DNA of 64,000 bases from Synaphobranchus kaupii (Eukaryota; Chordata; Actinopteri; Anguilliformes; Synaphobranchidae), in NCBI GenBank assembly GCA_029718625.1, contig CM056385.1, positions 27,664,960-27,728,959 of the forward strand, given 5' to 3'. The position numbers and the translations under genes are program-made. Below, piece by piece: positions 12,602 to 25,416 of the stretch (position 1 is its first letter; each line of letters starts with the position of its first letter). A model generated the notes under the pieces. It was given only the letters and a program-made list of their open reading frames with translations, was not told the origin of the DNA and ran no database searches.

Positions 12602-12677
12602 ACAGCAAAAAAATGTAACACCCTGAGGTGTTAAATGTACACCAACAGTGTTCGATTTACACCAGCATTTTTGCTGT
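12602..12677. mobile_element. 76-bp fold-back MITE
   Basis: Terminal inverted repeats ACAGCAAAAAAATG and CATTTTTGCTGT enclose imperfectly paired GTGTTAAAT/ATTTACACC blocks. No coding capacity. The superfamily is not determined. Confidence 0.5.
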
Positions 12678-12841
12678 GCATAAGCGGCATGAGAGCTTGT
12701 TGATGAATCAAGTCGCAGTTGCGTCTTATATCATTCCTTCCATGGCCACTTTCCCAATGATATCCCCCACCCTCTCTTTTGCAGACGAGAGGTCCGGGAT
12801 GCCCTTTCCTCTACCTGTAGGCCTACCGTCTGGCAGAACTT

Positions 12842-13997
12842 GGTATTTCAACGACGTGAGCGCTGGGCGCTAAAATGACCACTGCATCGGTCTGAAACTA
12901 GCAAAGACACTTGTGTTTGGGTTAGCGCCGCTTAGCGCCGGGTGCACCAAACGCAAGTGTCTTTGCTAGTTTCAGACCGACGCAGTGATCATTTTAGCGC
13001 CCAGTGCTCACGTTGTTTAAATACCAAGTGATCTTGCGCCCATAGCAAGTGAAGTGGGCTGGTTGGTCTTAAAATGAGGTGTAAAAATTGCTGAGTTCAC
13101 GGCGATCTTTGGTTTTCCTGGGGTCTGCCCCAGCAGAGAATGTTGTTATATATGTGAAGCCCGCTCCATGAACATCCAGGCTATGTGCGATGCTACGTAT
13201 AGGCTATTCGCAAATATCCTGGATTAAGCTATGACTTTATATTGGCTAATAGTTCCTGTAATCTTCCGAGGGGGAGTAGGAGACAATCTTCAATTAGGGG
13301 ACAATGGCTATCCATTAAAAACTTTGCTGATAACACATCAAACCTAATGCGTGAATTGTCATTTACACCTAATGCGTGAATTGTCATTCAATGGAAAACT
13401 CACGCACTGCAATAAACTGACATTTATAGTGCTGAAAGTGCGCTTCAGATGTCATTACAAATACAGCTCTTTTCATCTACAGCATGTAAGTAAATGGAAT
13501 GTTTAAACTTGTCCAGTGAATATTGTATTTAGTATTGTTTTTCAAATAGCCTGGCTACGGTCCCGGGGATTCGCTGTGCATAAGGCTTTTTTTGATAGCC
13601 TACGGTTAAAAAACGGAGATTAATTTAAATTTCACCATTTTAACAGAATTTTAAACCCTATTCTTCCTTCATATTTTTTTAATTACAGTGACCAAGTTTC
13701 CATACTCTCACCAATGAAAACCCTGCTGATTTCACCTGTTATTCCATAACTGAACAAAACGATTTTAAAGAGAACTAAGAGGAAATGGGAAATTACACTC
13801 TGATTGGTTTATTTCATGTTACACCCAAGATACACCTATAATTAATGAAGAGACTAAGTTCAGCCCATTTGCACCTTGTGCCTTACTTAGCGCTCAAAGA
13901 ACACACCGTCTAACTAGCAAAAGTGGAGTGGACACGCCCTAAATGCACTTATGCCATGAGTTTTAGACCATGCGCTAAGATCGGCAAGATAGAGCCC
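12842..13997 (+). mobile_element. Harbinger-like MITE, copy 2, with terminal hairpin
   Basis: Shares internal blocks and the AAGATAGAGCCC right end with the 2137-4061 element. Its left end is replaced by an inverted duplication: arms 12842-12921 and 12948-13025 pair around a 26-base loop made of the GC-rich GTTAGCGCCGCTTAGCGCCG block. No ORF. Confidence 0.55.
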
Positions 13998-14179
13998 AGG
14001 ATCCTAAATCTCCTGTCTGCTGCAGGTGAGGAAAGGTTTTTCGTTGTTCTTGTCCATGATCTTCTTGTTGCTTTTCCAGCACTTCTGTCCTATGCCTCTT
14101 TTAGATATTGTGATTTCAATATAAGTCAACAAGTCTTTAAGGTGTAAGATCACAAATATTTGATTATATTATTAGTTCT

Positions 14180-14500
14180 AGTGAACGTCAGATCCCTTAG
14201 AAATAAATTGGACTAACTGCACGCCAATGTTGAATTTCAACGGGCATACAAAGATGCTAACATCATCTGTCTAACGGAGACGTGTTGTGATGATAAGATT
14301 ACTGACTCTGAGCTTCTTTGGAAGGGTTCAGTTCTCCCATTCCGGCTAGATAAAGACTGTACATGCATGGAAAAAATTCACGGAGGCAGAGTTTGTGTGT
14401 ATGTCAACAAAGCTTGGAGTAAAAACAGCTGTGATCCAAGAGACGCATTGCTCCGCGCTCGTGGAGTTGCTAGCCTTGTATTTTAGACCCAAATATCTAC
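14180..14500 (+). pseudogene. LINE endonuclease remnant
   Basis: Translation of 14182 onward reads VNVRSLRNKLD, then a stop where family members usually have an acidic residue, then continues to the ANIICLTETC motif. Further on GGRVCVYVN matches the endonuclease block that usually follows. These are typical of the AP endonuclease that nicks target DNA before reverse transcription. Stops and frame changes make it non-functional. Confidence 0.65.
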
Positions 14501-14844
14501 CACGTGAGTTTTGGTAGTTTCAACTCTTTTTAATCCTTGTCTATATCTGTCTATGTCTTCAGCCAATAAGACCAGTGCAACAGATACAATTGTATCTTGT
14601 ATTCAGTGCCTAGAATCAAAATCTCCTGATTCTCCAGTGCTAGTCTGTTAGGTGATATGAATAGCTGTAAACTCAATAAATCCTTGCCACTATACCATCA
14701 GTATGTTACCTGTGAAACAAGGGGAAGCAAGACCATTGATCTGTGCTATAGTAACATCAAAATGCTTACAAATCAATCAAAAAGCCCCCTCTAAGTACAG
14801 CGGATCACAATGCTATTCATCTCATTCCATCCTATAAAACAAAA

Positions 14845-15135
14845 TTGCAGAGGGAAGGAGTTGTCTACAAAACTGTTAAACAGTGGAATGATGATGTTTC
14901 TGAGACTCTCAAAGACTGTTTTGAATGTACTGTTTGGGAGCTTTTCTCACAGAATGCCACGCTTGATGAGACCGTAGAGGCAGTGACTGGCTATACAAAG
15001 TTTTGTGAGGAAACTATTTTTCCATCTAAGAAAGTGAAAGTGTACTCAAACAATAAGCCCTGGATAACAAAGGAGCTTAAAACAACGTTAAATGAGAAAA
15101 AGAGAGCCTTCCCATCAGGAGACAGGCCAGGCTGA
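14845..15135 (+). pseudogene. LINE linker region between endonuclease and RT
   Basis: About 96 codons with features of the inter-domain linker of fish LINE ORF2 proteins: a LKDCFECTVWELF block, a Thr/Glu-rich segment, then NKPWITKELKTTLNEKKRAF. It ends at a stop ahead of the reverse transcriptase. It belongs to the surrounding broken element, not to a host gene. Confidence 0.55.
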
Positions 15136-15427
15136 ATAGACAAATTAAGGATGCAAAAAGAGCCTATAAGGAGAAGGTGGAAAATCTTCAATGGGGGCAG
15201 CTGAGAGATGCCTGGAAAGGAATAAAGATCCTAAGCAGAATGACCCGGGCCCTCAGTCTAAGGAACACTGCAGTCAGTTTGCTGAATCCCTAAACATATT
15301 TTACAGTATATTTGACTTGCATGACTTTAAAGAAGAAAGGGATGATGTAACATCAGAAGTATTGTTTCTAACTGAGGAGAGCAGCAACATCAATGTACAT
15401 ACAGGTGAAGGATGTTAGCAGGATGAT

Positions 15428-16821
15428 TTGAAGTTGAACAAAGCCATCGGTCCAGACAACATGAGCAATCATGTTCTGCAATCCTGTCATAAACAACTGC
15501 CGCAGGTTTTCTGTGACCTGTTCAACCGCTCACTCGAGGAGCACATAGTTCCAGCACTATGGAAGTCATCAATTATCTCCCCTGTGCCAAAGAAGGCCAA
15601 CCCATCTGCACCCAATGACTTTAGACCTGTCGCATTAACACCTGTTATAATGAAATGTTTTGAACAGCTGGTGCTCTCACAGGTCCAACAGAGTGTGCAG
15701 AGCATAATAGACCCTCTACAGTTCGCCTACCAACAGAACAGAGGAGTTGATGATGTTCTCCTGATACTGCTTCACTTGGTCCAATCCCATCTGGACACAC
15801 TAAAGTCCTGGTGTTTGTAGACTTCTCTAGTGCGTTCAATACAATCCAACCACACCTAATGGCTAAGAAGCTGCTGAAGATGAACCTCAACCCTCATCTT
15901 ATCCTCTGGGTAATGTCCTTCCTAACAGACAGACCTCAGTGGGTTAGATATAAAGGCCACTGCAGCACCACCAAGACCATCTCTACTGGCTCACCACAAG
16001 GCTCGGTAGTTTCTCCAGTGTTATTCACACTCTACACCGATGACTGCCAAAGCAACTGTCCTGAGATCACATTCATCAAGTACTCAGATGATACAGTAAT
16101 TATGGACTCATCCAACTCTGATGACAAGCTTCAATCTGCTGTCAGCCAGTTCCAACAGTGGTGTGAAGTCAATTTCTTGGACTTGAATGTGGAGAAGACT
16201 AAAGAAATCGCCATCGACTTCCGGCATGAGCCGTCCCCACTGAGGCCCCTTACCATCGGAGCCAAAACAGTTGAGAGTGTGGAGGAGTACAAATATTTGG
16301 GTAGCATCATTGAAAATAAACTGACCTTTGAGGCAAACTGTCATCGAGTGCATGCAAAGTGTCAGTCAAGGCTGTATTGTCTCCAGAAACTCAGGAATTT
16401 GGACGTGAGCCAGTCAGTACTACAAGCATTTTACACCTGCTTCCTTGAGTCAGTGCTGACCTTTAGTCTAACAGCTTGGTTTGGCTCATTAAGTGAAATC
16501 AGGCAACAGAAGCTGGAGAGGGTGACAGTACAGGCTACTAAAATCATAAGGAAGCAACAAAAACTGCTGAAACATCTGTATGAGGAGCATACAATTAAAA
16601 AAGGAAAGAGGATTATGGCCCTTCCATCACATCCCCTGAACTTTCTCTTTGAGACTCTTCCATCAGGTCGAAGATTAAGGTCCTTGTCCCTTAAAGCAAA
16701 AAAAGCCCAAAAAAGCTTTGTCCCTACAGCTGTTAGACTGCTTAATGACATTGGACATCTCAAGACAGTAAATGCAGATGAGGAACTGTTATTGCTTTTG
16801 ATGCTCAAATTTTCATCATAA
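15428..16821 (+). pseudogene. LINE reverse transcriptase, frameshifted
   Basis: Two overlapping frames. 15428-15820 carries the fingers region (KAIGPDNMSNHVL, then NDFRPVALTPVIMKCFEQLV). 15811-16821 carries palm motif A (FVDFSSAFNTI), motif B (STGSPQGSVVSPVLF) and the catalytic YSDDT. The thumb and C-terminal region end in the LPSGRRLRSL block followed by KSFVPTAVRLLND. A frameshift near 15805-15815 separates the two, so the product would be truncated. Otherwise the second frame is open for 336 codons, which suggests a moderately recent insertion. Confidence 0.85.
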
Positions 16822-17022
16822 TTAATATTGAATTAATTTAATATAATTTTGATCATAATACTAATAATAATAGTAATTAAAATCATAATCACACATGCCT
16901 TCACTATAATGTGAAACATCTGATTCAATTGAATGTCTTTATTTAACATGTTTGTTTGTGTTTGTGGGTGTGCCCCACTGTCTATGTCTTTTTTACTCCT
17001 GGAAACTATTCTATTCTATTAT

Positions 17023-18330
17023 AATGTTCTTAACTGAACATTCTAATGCTGATGTAATCATCACATCTGGAAAAGCAATAGAGTTCTATAACATTGACTT
17101 ATAATTGTTAAAAAACATTCCAAAAAACCTACTCTTCAAAGGGTTAAAACTATGCATTTACACTTTTATACAGACGTACACATGCTGATAAGAAACTTCC
17201 ATTTTTTATTTTTTCCCCACAACAAGCCCCCCCCCCCAAAAAATTTTTTTTTTAAAACAACAACTTTGTATTCATATTCAATCATAAGGTTTCTCAAAGA
17301 TGAACATTAACAGCTCTAGTAGCTCTCATCACAGTTACATGAAATCCCTGCAGAAAGCACACAGATTGCAGCTAGTTCTTAATTTCATGGAAATTTAAAA
17401 TTACATGTCCGATTTTCAAATGTAATCAGGAAATTCAGAGTGGTCAGGAGTGTACAAAGGGCATCAGGGAGTCCACCCTTTCATCCTGCTCTGTCTAGTA
17501 GTAACTCTGCATACCGGCATTTTGAGTTTTATTTTTTTTGAATTTTATGAGAATTGAGAAATAACTGCTAAATTTTATTTGTACTCATTATAACTGGTGT
17601 ATTAGCTACCCAGTGAATCACACTAGTTGGGATAGAGTTAGCATAATTTATTAACAAATATATGTCATACTGGCTTCATGGGAAAATGAAAATGCTAATT
17701 CAAAATTACCACCAATGAATGATTACATTTTATGTATTCATTCTCAAATTAAAAACAGAAACAGTACAGAATATACATTTTTTCTTCAAGACTGGTGGCA
17801 ATATTACATACACTGCATGATACATACCAGCATTCCATAATTTGAATGCTAATTTCCACCAAAAAAAATCATTGCTCAGTGAAATGTGTTGGCAGTGTTT
17901 GGGCACTGGGTGAATAATTCAGTTTGTATTTTGCATTTAATTTACAGGAGATGATGCCCTCCCTCAACTCAGCATCTAAACATGTCACCCCCCCCCCCCC
18001 CCCCCCCCCCCTGTTCTCAGTCTCTTTTCTCAATCTCTTGAGGTCTTTTGTGTGAGGCCTGAACGCGGCTGGATTGGATGTCCTCTTTTGTGTGCAGTTT
18101 AAACACAGTCTATATTCGACGAGGGGGGGTATCTGTGTCTGGGCATTGTGCAGAATGAGTGCTCTATGGCCGGGGGGCTTGGGGGGGGTGGAGTGGACAT
18201 TTACCCTAGCCTCACTGATATGAGAGTACACCTTCAATCGGCTGCTGTGGGTATGCCTATTTTTTTGTCTTTTCTTTACCATCCTAATCCTAGTCCTCAG
18301 TAACATGACTGACTATATGCCTAAGCATAA
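17023..18330. other. Unassigned stretch
   Basis: AT-rich sequence with two poly-C runs (17227-17237 and 17988-18011). A 145-codon reverse frame at 17869-18306 is low complexity around the poly-C run and shows no domain, so it is not called. Confidence 0.45.
17988..18011. repeat. Poly-C run of 24
   Basis: Uninterrupted C homopolymer. Its length is likely to be unreliable in any assembly. Confidence 0.85.
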
Positions 18331-18412
18331 TACAACCCCAATTCCAAAAAAGTTTATGTAAAATGCACATAAAAGCAGAAAGGAGTGATTTGTAAGTTCT
18401 CTTTTACATATA

Positions 18413-18955
18413 CACTGCCTGGCCAAAAAAAAAGTTGCCGTTGCACCAGTCATGCATAGTGCCCACTGTACAAGCCTCTGGACGCAGTGTTATGATCTGG
18501 GGTTGCTTCAATTGGTCAGGTCTAGGCTCAGAAACGTTATGCAGCATGTTAGCTGAGTACTTGAATGTCAATGTAGCTACTGAATGACCAGGTTATCCCA
18601 TCAATGGGCATATTCCAGGACGACAATGCTAAGATTCATCGGGCTCAAATTGTGAAAGAGTGGTTCAGGGAGCATGAGGAATCATTTTCACACATGAATT
18701 GGCCACCAGAGTCCTGACCTTAACCCCATTGAAAGTCTTTGGCATGTGCTGGAGAAGACTTGACGGAGTGGTTTGACTCTCCCGTAGTCAATACAAGATC
18801 TCGCCAAAAATGAATGCAATTCTTGACGGAAATAAATGTTGTGATGTTGCATAAGGTTGTCGAAACAATGCCACGACGAATGTGTGCAGTAATCAAAGCT
18901 AAAGGCGGTCCAACGAAATATTAGAGTGTGCGACTTTTTTTTTGGCCAGGCAGTG
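18413..18955 (+). mobile_element. Tc1-like transposon nested in the preceding element
   Basis: Inverted ends CACTGCCTGGCCAAAAAAAA and its complement TTTTTTTTGGCCAGGCAGTG are flanked by TA on both sides (18411-18412 and 18956-18957). That is the exact target duplication of the Tc1/mariner superfamily. The 543-bp body holds the 3' half of a decayed transposase gene. Confidence 0.85.
18476..18925 (+). pseudogene. Tc1 transposase remnant
   Basis: Different frames read [17 protein letters not shown] (a decayed NPIESLWHVLE-type motif) and, near the end, a block like the C-terminus of fish Tc1 transposases, with intervening stops and frameshifts. Only the C-terminal half of the DDE catalytic domain is represented, and the N-terminal DNA-binding region is missing. 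It is non-functional. The match is to recalled family motifs. Confidence 0.75.
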
Positions 18956-19230
18956 TATTTAATTGAAAACAGTACAAAGGAAAGATATTTAATGTTTTAC
19001 CGTATCAACTTTATTGATTTTTGTAAATATACGCTATTTCCGAATTTGCTGTCTGCAACATGTTCCAAAAAAGTTGGGACAGGGCCAAAAAAAAGACTGA
19101 AAAATTTAAAAAACACCTGTTTGGAACATTCCACAGGTAAACAGGTGATGCTATCATGACTGGGTATAAAAGGATATCAAAAGACTCTTGATAATAAAAA
19201 AAGAGTAGTTTGTAATATGAAGCTATCTTG

Positions 19231-19597
19231 CCTAGGGCTGTGTCTGAATACGACCCCTACACCCTTTTGAGGGCGCATATTTGAGTCCACTTCGTCAAAA
19301 AGCTTTTGAGTGGGCGACTTTTTCTCACAAATGGGGGCACTTAAAATATCAGGATGAATCCCTTATTTCCAGGGTTTTGTTGAGGGAATTTAGGAGCACA
19401 CTCATCTGCAGAACGGTGTAGTCATCCGACAATTTCAAGTAAGTAACCCGGAAGTAAAAACGTAAAAGACATAGATATGCATATCTATGGTACAAGATAA
19501 GTTCATATTACAACTCTTTTTTTATTTTTGTTAATTCTATCTTCATTCGTAATCTAAATAATCATCATATGTTAACTGATTAATATTCTCAATAAAA

Positions 19598-19635
<38 letters not shown>

Positions 19636-19789
19636 CAAACTACTTCCTCACTAGTTTGGAAAGAGTTTTGCGGGATTTCTTTTGCACACTGCTTGCAAAG
19701 TGAGGGGACAGGGCACATAGTAGACAGGGGTCTGAGTGGACAGGGGACAGTGGACAGGGAACAAGGGTCGCATTCGGACACAGCCTAGG
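19231..19789. mobile_element. TIR MITE, AGGGCTGTGTCYGAAT family
   Basis: Left end CCTAGGGCTGTGTCTGAATA and right end CATTCGGACACAGCCTAGG are inverted repeats over about 25 bases. The 0.56-kb body contains a (TA)n tract and a short purine-rich tandem (GGGACAGTGGACAGG near 19744) but no ORF. The superfamily is not certain; hAT-like elements in fish carry similar ends. Confidence 0.6.
19605..19634. repeat. (TA)15 microsatellite
   Basis: Uninterrupted alternating TA inside the 19231-19789 MITE. It generates an artificial YIYI reading frame. Confidence 0.8.
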
Positions 19790-22700
19790 GGTAAGGCTCC
19801 AGGCTTTGACACCATAACTAACACGGTGGCCTGAGGACTGGACTGGACTGCCAATGATGACTTTGATCAATGTTTGTAAATTACCCACATTATTCCCGCT
19901 TCCTTCTTTTGAGAGGTTTATGTCCACTAGATCACATGATTGGTTGACTGATTTGGCATGGCACAAGAGAATGGCTGTAGTGTACTTAACTTTTCAAATT
20001 ATAAAGGGTTACTCTGGCAATTTCTCCAAGCTTACAGCACAAACTATTATTCCAAGCTTTACGTTTTCAATTGCATTAGATTTGTATCCCTTGACTTCTC
20101 ATCCAGGTAGCTAAGTACATCCCATGTCTTACAATTCTAAAAGTCAGTGTTGGAACACAGGCGTACAGATCTTCATTTTCACTATTTAAATCCCAAGCGT
20201 GAATGCACCCTAAGAAGACCTGCGCACAGTTACCACTTTTTAACAGATTTTTAAAACATTTTTGACTAAATTTCAAAGAAAGTTTTTTTTCAGAACCCCA
20301 GCAGCAAGTTACCAGACAGACGCAAGATCCACGCGATGGAATGTCATAGCTACCTGTGCACTGGTAAATCTGAGCTGAGGGAGAAGGCCCAGTCCAAGCA
20401 GCTTCTGTGAAGTTATCCCCAGATAAGTGTAGAATCCAACTGTGTACGGATTTCCCTGGTTTGGGTATCTCCTCATCTGAGTGTCTTTCGTCACTGAAGT
20501 CATTCATTGGTAGTTTGGCGAGCGTCCCAGACCAGAGTCCAAGTCAGACCCTCAGAGGGTCCAAAATCCAGCCACTTTGTGGTTCATGGTTTGCCGGATA
20601 AGTTCTGGAGAACACAGGGCCGACCTCTTCGCCTGTAAACCGATCCTTGACCTGGGACTCGCTCGCTTGATTTGGGGCCCTGACTGGTGTCTGCCTAATT
20701 TGGGCTTCCTTCCCCTCTTACCCAACGGCTTCTCACATTACATTTAGCCACACGTATACATGGCTCTCATTGTTTTTATTTAAAAGGCACTCACTGAGTT
20801 ACACGTGCACATGCTTAACATTATTAATGGTCCCAGGTAAGATTTATCACAAGGACGCATACAGAATGACTTGTTTTCATCCAAGCGAGCATAGCACCAC
20901 CTTGTGCTCTTGTGTTTATTTCTGTGACCTGCCTGAATCCAGATCCTGGCTTCACAAAAAGTCTCTTACACAGCAACACCAGCTATTAATCATAGCAATA
21001 ACAAGCAGGGATTTTATTGTTGTTTCAGTATATGCTTTAAGAAGGTACGATTTCACCAGCGGATGCCCCAGTCACCCGCAAAATTTACGTAGCGCTGCTC
21101 GAAGGCTTCTGTGTGAATCCCACTCTCACGTTTAGAGAGTCTGTTTAGATCAGTCTGGTCACGTACAAAATTTGCCATCACATTACCAGGGGAAAAGGTT
21201 TAAATGCTTTTCAGTTATTTAGCTAGCATAGCTCCAGTGATATACAGTCCGGGCTTTCCTGAATGTGGACTCCCAACCCCTGCCTCTCTGTCTGCAACAT
21301 ACTGGGAGACCACATACCAGTTCTCCACACACCGTGGACTGGGGTAACATAGCCTTCCCTCCAGGGGGCAATACCGCCATCTGTAATTATACCCCAGGGA
21401 GCTCTGTTATGATTGAAAAGGAGTTATTATTTTAAAAATTGTAAAAGCAGACCACACTGTTGCCTTGTGGGATTGCTGATCGCACAATCAGCATTGGGTG
21501 AATTTTCCCCTGGCTGCTGGAGGGCTGCAGTCCAGTCCAGTTTTTTAACCCCTTTTTTTAAAACAGAAAACCTTGCCAACCTGGGAAAAGAAACATCCTC
21601 TATTTAGTCAAATCAATGGTCGCTAATTTTAAGGCAAACACAAACGTATCTCAAGTCTGTATAATCTGAGCTCCTTAAAGCCTGAATCCTGCAGCTGAGC
21701 TGGCCCAGGAAAAGGCAGCTCTTTGGGCACTGTGGCCCTGCAGATCAAAGGTCAGGTTGCCCTATGGGTATTGCAGCCCTAAGTACCAGGGTTTAGTACC
21801 AAGGCTCTTTTATATCACAGGTGTAAAATGCATTTCTATTTTACATTACACCCTACGATTTTACATTTTAATACCAACACTTTAACACATTTACTACTGT
21901 AAGATAAACAAAAAACAAAGGTAAACAAAGAAGGTGTGGGAACTGGATGTTAGAAAAGCTTCCCAGAGGCAAGCTGGATACATCTGACATACAGTGGCTA
22001 TGATTACATGCAGCCTAATATTCCATTAATAAACTGAATGAACTACCCTGAAATATGCTCATATGAACACTTCCGTCAAAACAGAGTAAACCAAATGAGC
22101 CTGTTCTGAATCCAATTTTGTTCTAAATGAAGGACCTGGTAGTACCTTTGATACTGAGAATAGTTATGAGAATAGTAGCTAATAGCACACATGTAAATGC
22201 TTCTTGGGCTCACATTCCTATTCAGAGTAATAAAGTTTGCACATGCAAACAATAATAAAATGCACATGCTCATCTGACGCATCATATAAGCTTTGCTTCC
22301 AATTTGCATCAGTAAATTCCAGAGGTGCAACTCTTTCCCACCAATCTTTACTACGTACTATCCTCCATTGGTCTGTTGTGACTGGTGGGGGTAGGGGCAG
22401 ACTGAGAAAGTTTTGCATGTAGTATGTACGTATCACTATCATTTAGGAAAGCCTCTAATTGACATTATCACCACCTGTGGATCAAAAGTGGGAGGAGCCC
22501 TGAGCAAGTCAAAAATTATAATATTCACATTGTATGTTGACATGTAAACAGGTACTCCTAATAACCCATCTGATTTTGTTTTCATATAAACAGTTGGTTC
22601 AGACTCTTCATTCGGTATGAATTAATTCCGAATGACCAAATACTGAGCATGTAAATGTAATGAATGACCCATGATCTGTGTATCAGAATAACACATGAGA

Positions 22701-23330
22701 ATGTGTGGGCGGACACTACAGCGCACAAATCTGAAAACAGAAATGTATCTGGCCATTTGCGGGTGCGTGTCTGCCATCAGAAATGCACATAATCTCGTAC
22801 ACGGAGGTGTTCTTGTCCAGACACTTGGCATAAATGACCAGACATGGCCGCACACCTCTCTTAATCAGGAATATCCGGAGTGTGTAGACGTTTCTGGAAT
22901 TATACGTGCCGACACTACCGCTCATGACCGACACACCCCAAACTTCACTGAAAGTTAACAGGTGGGATATCTTCCGGAAACTCCTCTTTTCATGCAGTGT
23001 CCTGCTGGTGTGTGTTGTTGTCTTGTTGACTTACTGTCTTTAAGCAGGACAGGTACTGTCATATGACCCAAGTGAAATGCCCCTCTGTCCGTTCCTGGTT
23101 TCTGCTCACATCACCTCTATCCCCCGCCACCCTCCATTCCCCCCCACCCTCCGAAAATCCCGCCTGGGATCAGCTTATTGCTCTGCCACTGCGGCGTGCA
23201 AGAAACAGCCATCTCTAATCCCACATCAATTTCATACGGAACTCCATTATATCAGGTGATATGAACCCAGCAAAGGGTCAGACTGGGAGATGCAATAATA
23301 TTAATAACAATCTCACAATGAAGACTTGGC
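19790..23330. other. Unassigned 3.5-kb stretch
   Basis: Mixed-composition DNA. Several open frames of 60-140 codons (20076-20507, 20770-21135, 22695-22958) show no domain or splice context. Near 21995-22660 the two ends share ATTACAT-type inverted blocks and may mark another MITE, but pairing is too weak to call. Nothing else recognised. Confidence 0.4.
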
Positions 23331-23331
23331 C

Positions 23332-23335
<4 letters not shown>

Positions 23336-23381
<46 letters not shown>
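23336..23381. repeat. (TC)23 microsatellite
   Basis: Uninterrupted TC dinucleotides, polypyrimidine on the plus strand. Confidence 0.9.
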
Positions 23382-23384
<3 letters not shown>

Positions 23385-23989
23385 GAGATAGTCTGATTTA
23401 CCTAAATGCTTGTATTATCTAACATTATGACATTATGAAAAAAGGCTCTGGCCCACTCAATGTGTGTTGAAATGCAGAAAGCACTGTGTGCATGGCTACT
23501 GGCCAAAAAGCATGCACAGTAAAATGTGCTTGTCTGCAAATATTGTTCTTATCATTCTTCTTCTACTGTCACCACTTGCTTGGTGCCTTCTTTCATGAGC
23601 TGGTTCATTCCTAACTCTCTGATCTACTGAAAGTCAAGGTGGATTTGCTCTGTAAGTCCACATTTTTACTCTTTTAATATTTTCTCCTCATGATTACATG
23701 GCTTATGGGTTGACAGTTTTGTTGTTGTTTTTGTTTTCTGGAGAGTATGGGCCTTTTGTGTCCTTATGCAGGATATGTCTATTCCTGTTGAAATGTGGGT
23801 AGTCTTATTTTTCCCTCTCATTTCAAAGTCCAAATGTTGTGGCGGGGTAAGACAGCACTCTGGACAATGCGCTCCCACTATTTGGAATGGTGTGTTTTCA
23901 GCCACTTGGGATAATTGGTCCATATAAAATTCAAAACCTTGGTGCTAGCCAATAGGGCAGCTAAAGGGACAGCTCTGTTTTATCTCAAA

Positions 23990-24215
23990 AATATAATCAG
24001 ACCCCCACGCACCAGCCAGAGCTCTCCTGCTCAGGGCACCTGGCCCATCCCCCACCGTGTACCTGCACTTTCTGGTCATGTCACCTGTCTGCTCTATGGA
24101 GCTACTGGCCACAGTCTGCACTGGCATGGTTTGGATTCAATCCAAGACCGTGAGGCTCATCCATCCGCCACAGCGTGGTGTCTTAACCGAATGAGCCAGT
24201 CAGCAGCCCCCTCGT
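23990..24215 (-). mobile_element. Probable tRNA-derived SINE
   Basis: On the minus strand the head reads CTCATTCGGTTAAGACACC and then, about 50 bases on, GGATTGAATCC. These resemble degenerate A- and B-box internal RNA polymerase III promoters. A tRNA-unrelated body follows. The cloverleaf is not intact, so it is called as a SINE remnant and not a tRNA gene. Confidence 0.4.
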
Positions 24216-24248
24216 TTGTATTCCTGAAACTAACACTGACATTCTCCA

Positions 24249-24275
24249 CTTTTGGATAAAAGCATCTGCTAAGTT
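24249..24275 (+). repeat. L2-type 3' tail fragment
   Basis: TTTGGATAAAAGCATCTGCT matches the stem-loop tail shared by UnaL2-type LINEs and their SINE partners, as also seen at 43501, 58325 and 58740. Only the tail is left. Confidence 0.55.
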
Positions 24276-24279
24276 ATTG

Positions 24280-24845
24280 ATTGACCTCCACTGGGGGTCA
24301 CTGCAGAATCCAGCTATGTCTTGGCAATATTGTGTATGCATAGTGGCTTTTACATGTTGACTTTGAACACTTTACCTTCCCTTTGTCCTCTTGGAAAAAT
24401 TGACATCCTGTTAGTTTTAAACAAAAAGTACAACAATATTCATGCTTAGTGTTCCTGTAGTACGCATCTCCAAATGTGCATACAATTTTAAACTGCCTTT
24501 TGCCTCTGCGAGTGCAATTTGACGCTGGGGAAATCCCAATGCTTTTCTGTCACTACGGATTTTATGCAGCCACAAAAAATATATAATACAAATTACAGGA
24601 TTGTTAATGCATCATGATTGAAACTGAGTTAATAATCATTCCTGGTTTTACCTTTGATGTGTTACCTATGTTGTAATGTTGGATAATCTCCAGAAGGCGG
24701 CGGTCACTAATAGCATTTTGTTTGTGGATTGCCTGAAACCCAGTTTAAAGAATAGGAGAATAATTTTGCTCGTAAGCTACTGTGAGAAACATGAACGCTT
24801 TAGAACCCTGTAAACTTACAGTACATTGCTCTCCTGCTTAGCTGT
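24280..24845. other. Unassigned stretch
   Basis: No repeat or exon recognised between the L2-type tail and the CA-rich microsatellite. Confidence 0.4.
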
Positions 24846-24849
24846 CTAC

Positions 24850-24923
24850 ACACACACACGCACGCACACACACACACGCACACATGCACACACGCCCCCA
24901 CACACACACGCCCACACACACAC
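24850..24923. repeat. (CA)n/(CG CA)n microsatellite
   Basis: CA dinucleotides interrupted by CG and CCC variants. Confidence 0.85.
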
Positions 24924-24936
24924 CTTGCATCCTACT

Positions 24937-25140
24937 AGGGTATGAAATTAACTTTTTCACCCACTGGCCAGAGTGGCTTGTGGATTCTATAAATCACCAG
25001 CCATTTTCAACGTTTTACCAGCCACATTACCTTTTACAATATAACACAACCTGGTTGGCCAAAGTGGCTGCTAGAATAAAAATCTTACTAGCCATGATCA
25101 AAATTTGACCAGCATTTGGCTGATGTTAATTTCACACCCT
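24937..25140. mobile_element. 204-bp MITE with AGGGTRTGAAATTAAC ends
   Basis: Left end AGGGTATGAAATTAAC and right end GTTAATTTCACACCCT are 16-base inverted repeats with one mismatch. The body contains repeated GGCCA(A/G)AGTGGC blocks and no ORF. The superfamily is unknown. Confidence 0.6.
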
Positions 25141-25247
25141 GCTTCCTACCCTCTGTACAGTTTGAGTTTGCTCTGCAGATGATCAGGGAAAGTGCAAGTA
25201 AGTCACTTCTAAACATTTACCACATTGGAGAAGGGATTATGTCTGTC

Positions 25248-25416
<169 letters not shown>

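Larger units (their letters stand above)
14150..17022 (+). mobile_element. Non-LTR retrotransposon (CR1/L2/Rex1-like), degraded
   Basis: In order: an AP-endonuclease-like remnant (from about 14180), a linker region (14845-15135), reverse transcriptase (15428-16821), an AT-rich 3' UTR, and a terminal ATTCT short repeat ending near 17022. Stops and frameshifts break the single ORF expected of this class. A 3' end made of a short tandem repeat rather than poly(A) is usual for CR1/L2-type elements. The 5' end is probably truncated around 14150. Confidence 0.8.
18331..19190 (+). mobile_element. TIR DNA transposon, AAAAAAGTTGGGAC family, copy 2
   Basis: Begins TACAACCCCAATTCC and carries the same blocks as 1604-1896, including the second AAAAAAGTTGGGACAG and the CACAGGT-containing end. 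It is split by a Tc1-like element inserted at a TA at 18411. No transposase of its own is seen. Confidence 0.6.

Noticed and set aside
17869..18306. 145-codon reverse frame
   Set aside because: Includes a poly-Gly run from the C24 homopolymer and has no known domain.
22695..22958. Mutually overlapping frames on both strands at 22.6-23.0 kb
   Set aside because: Short, unlike any family I know, and equally open on both strands.
24130..24215. tRNA gene on the minus strand
   Set aside because: A- and B-box-like motifs are degenerate and no four-arm cloverleaf can be drawn; better explained as a SINE head.
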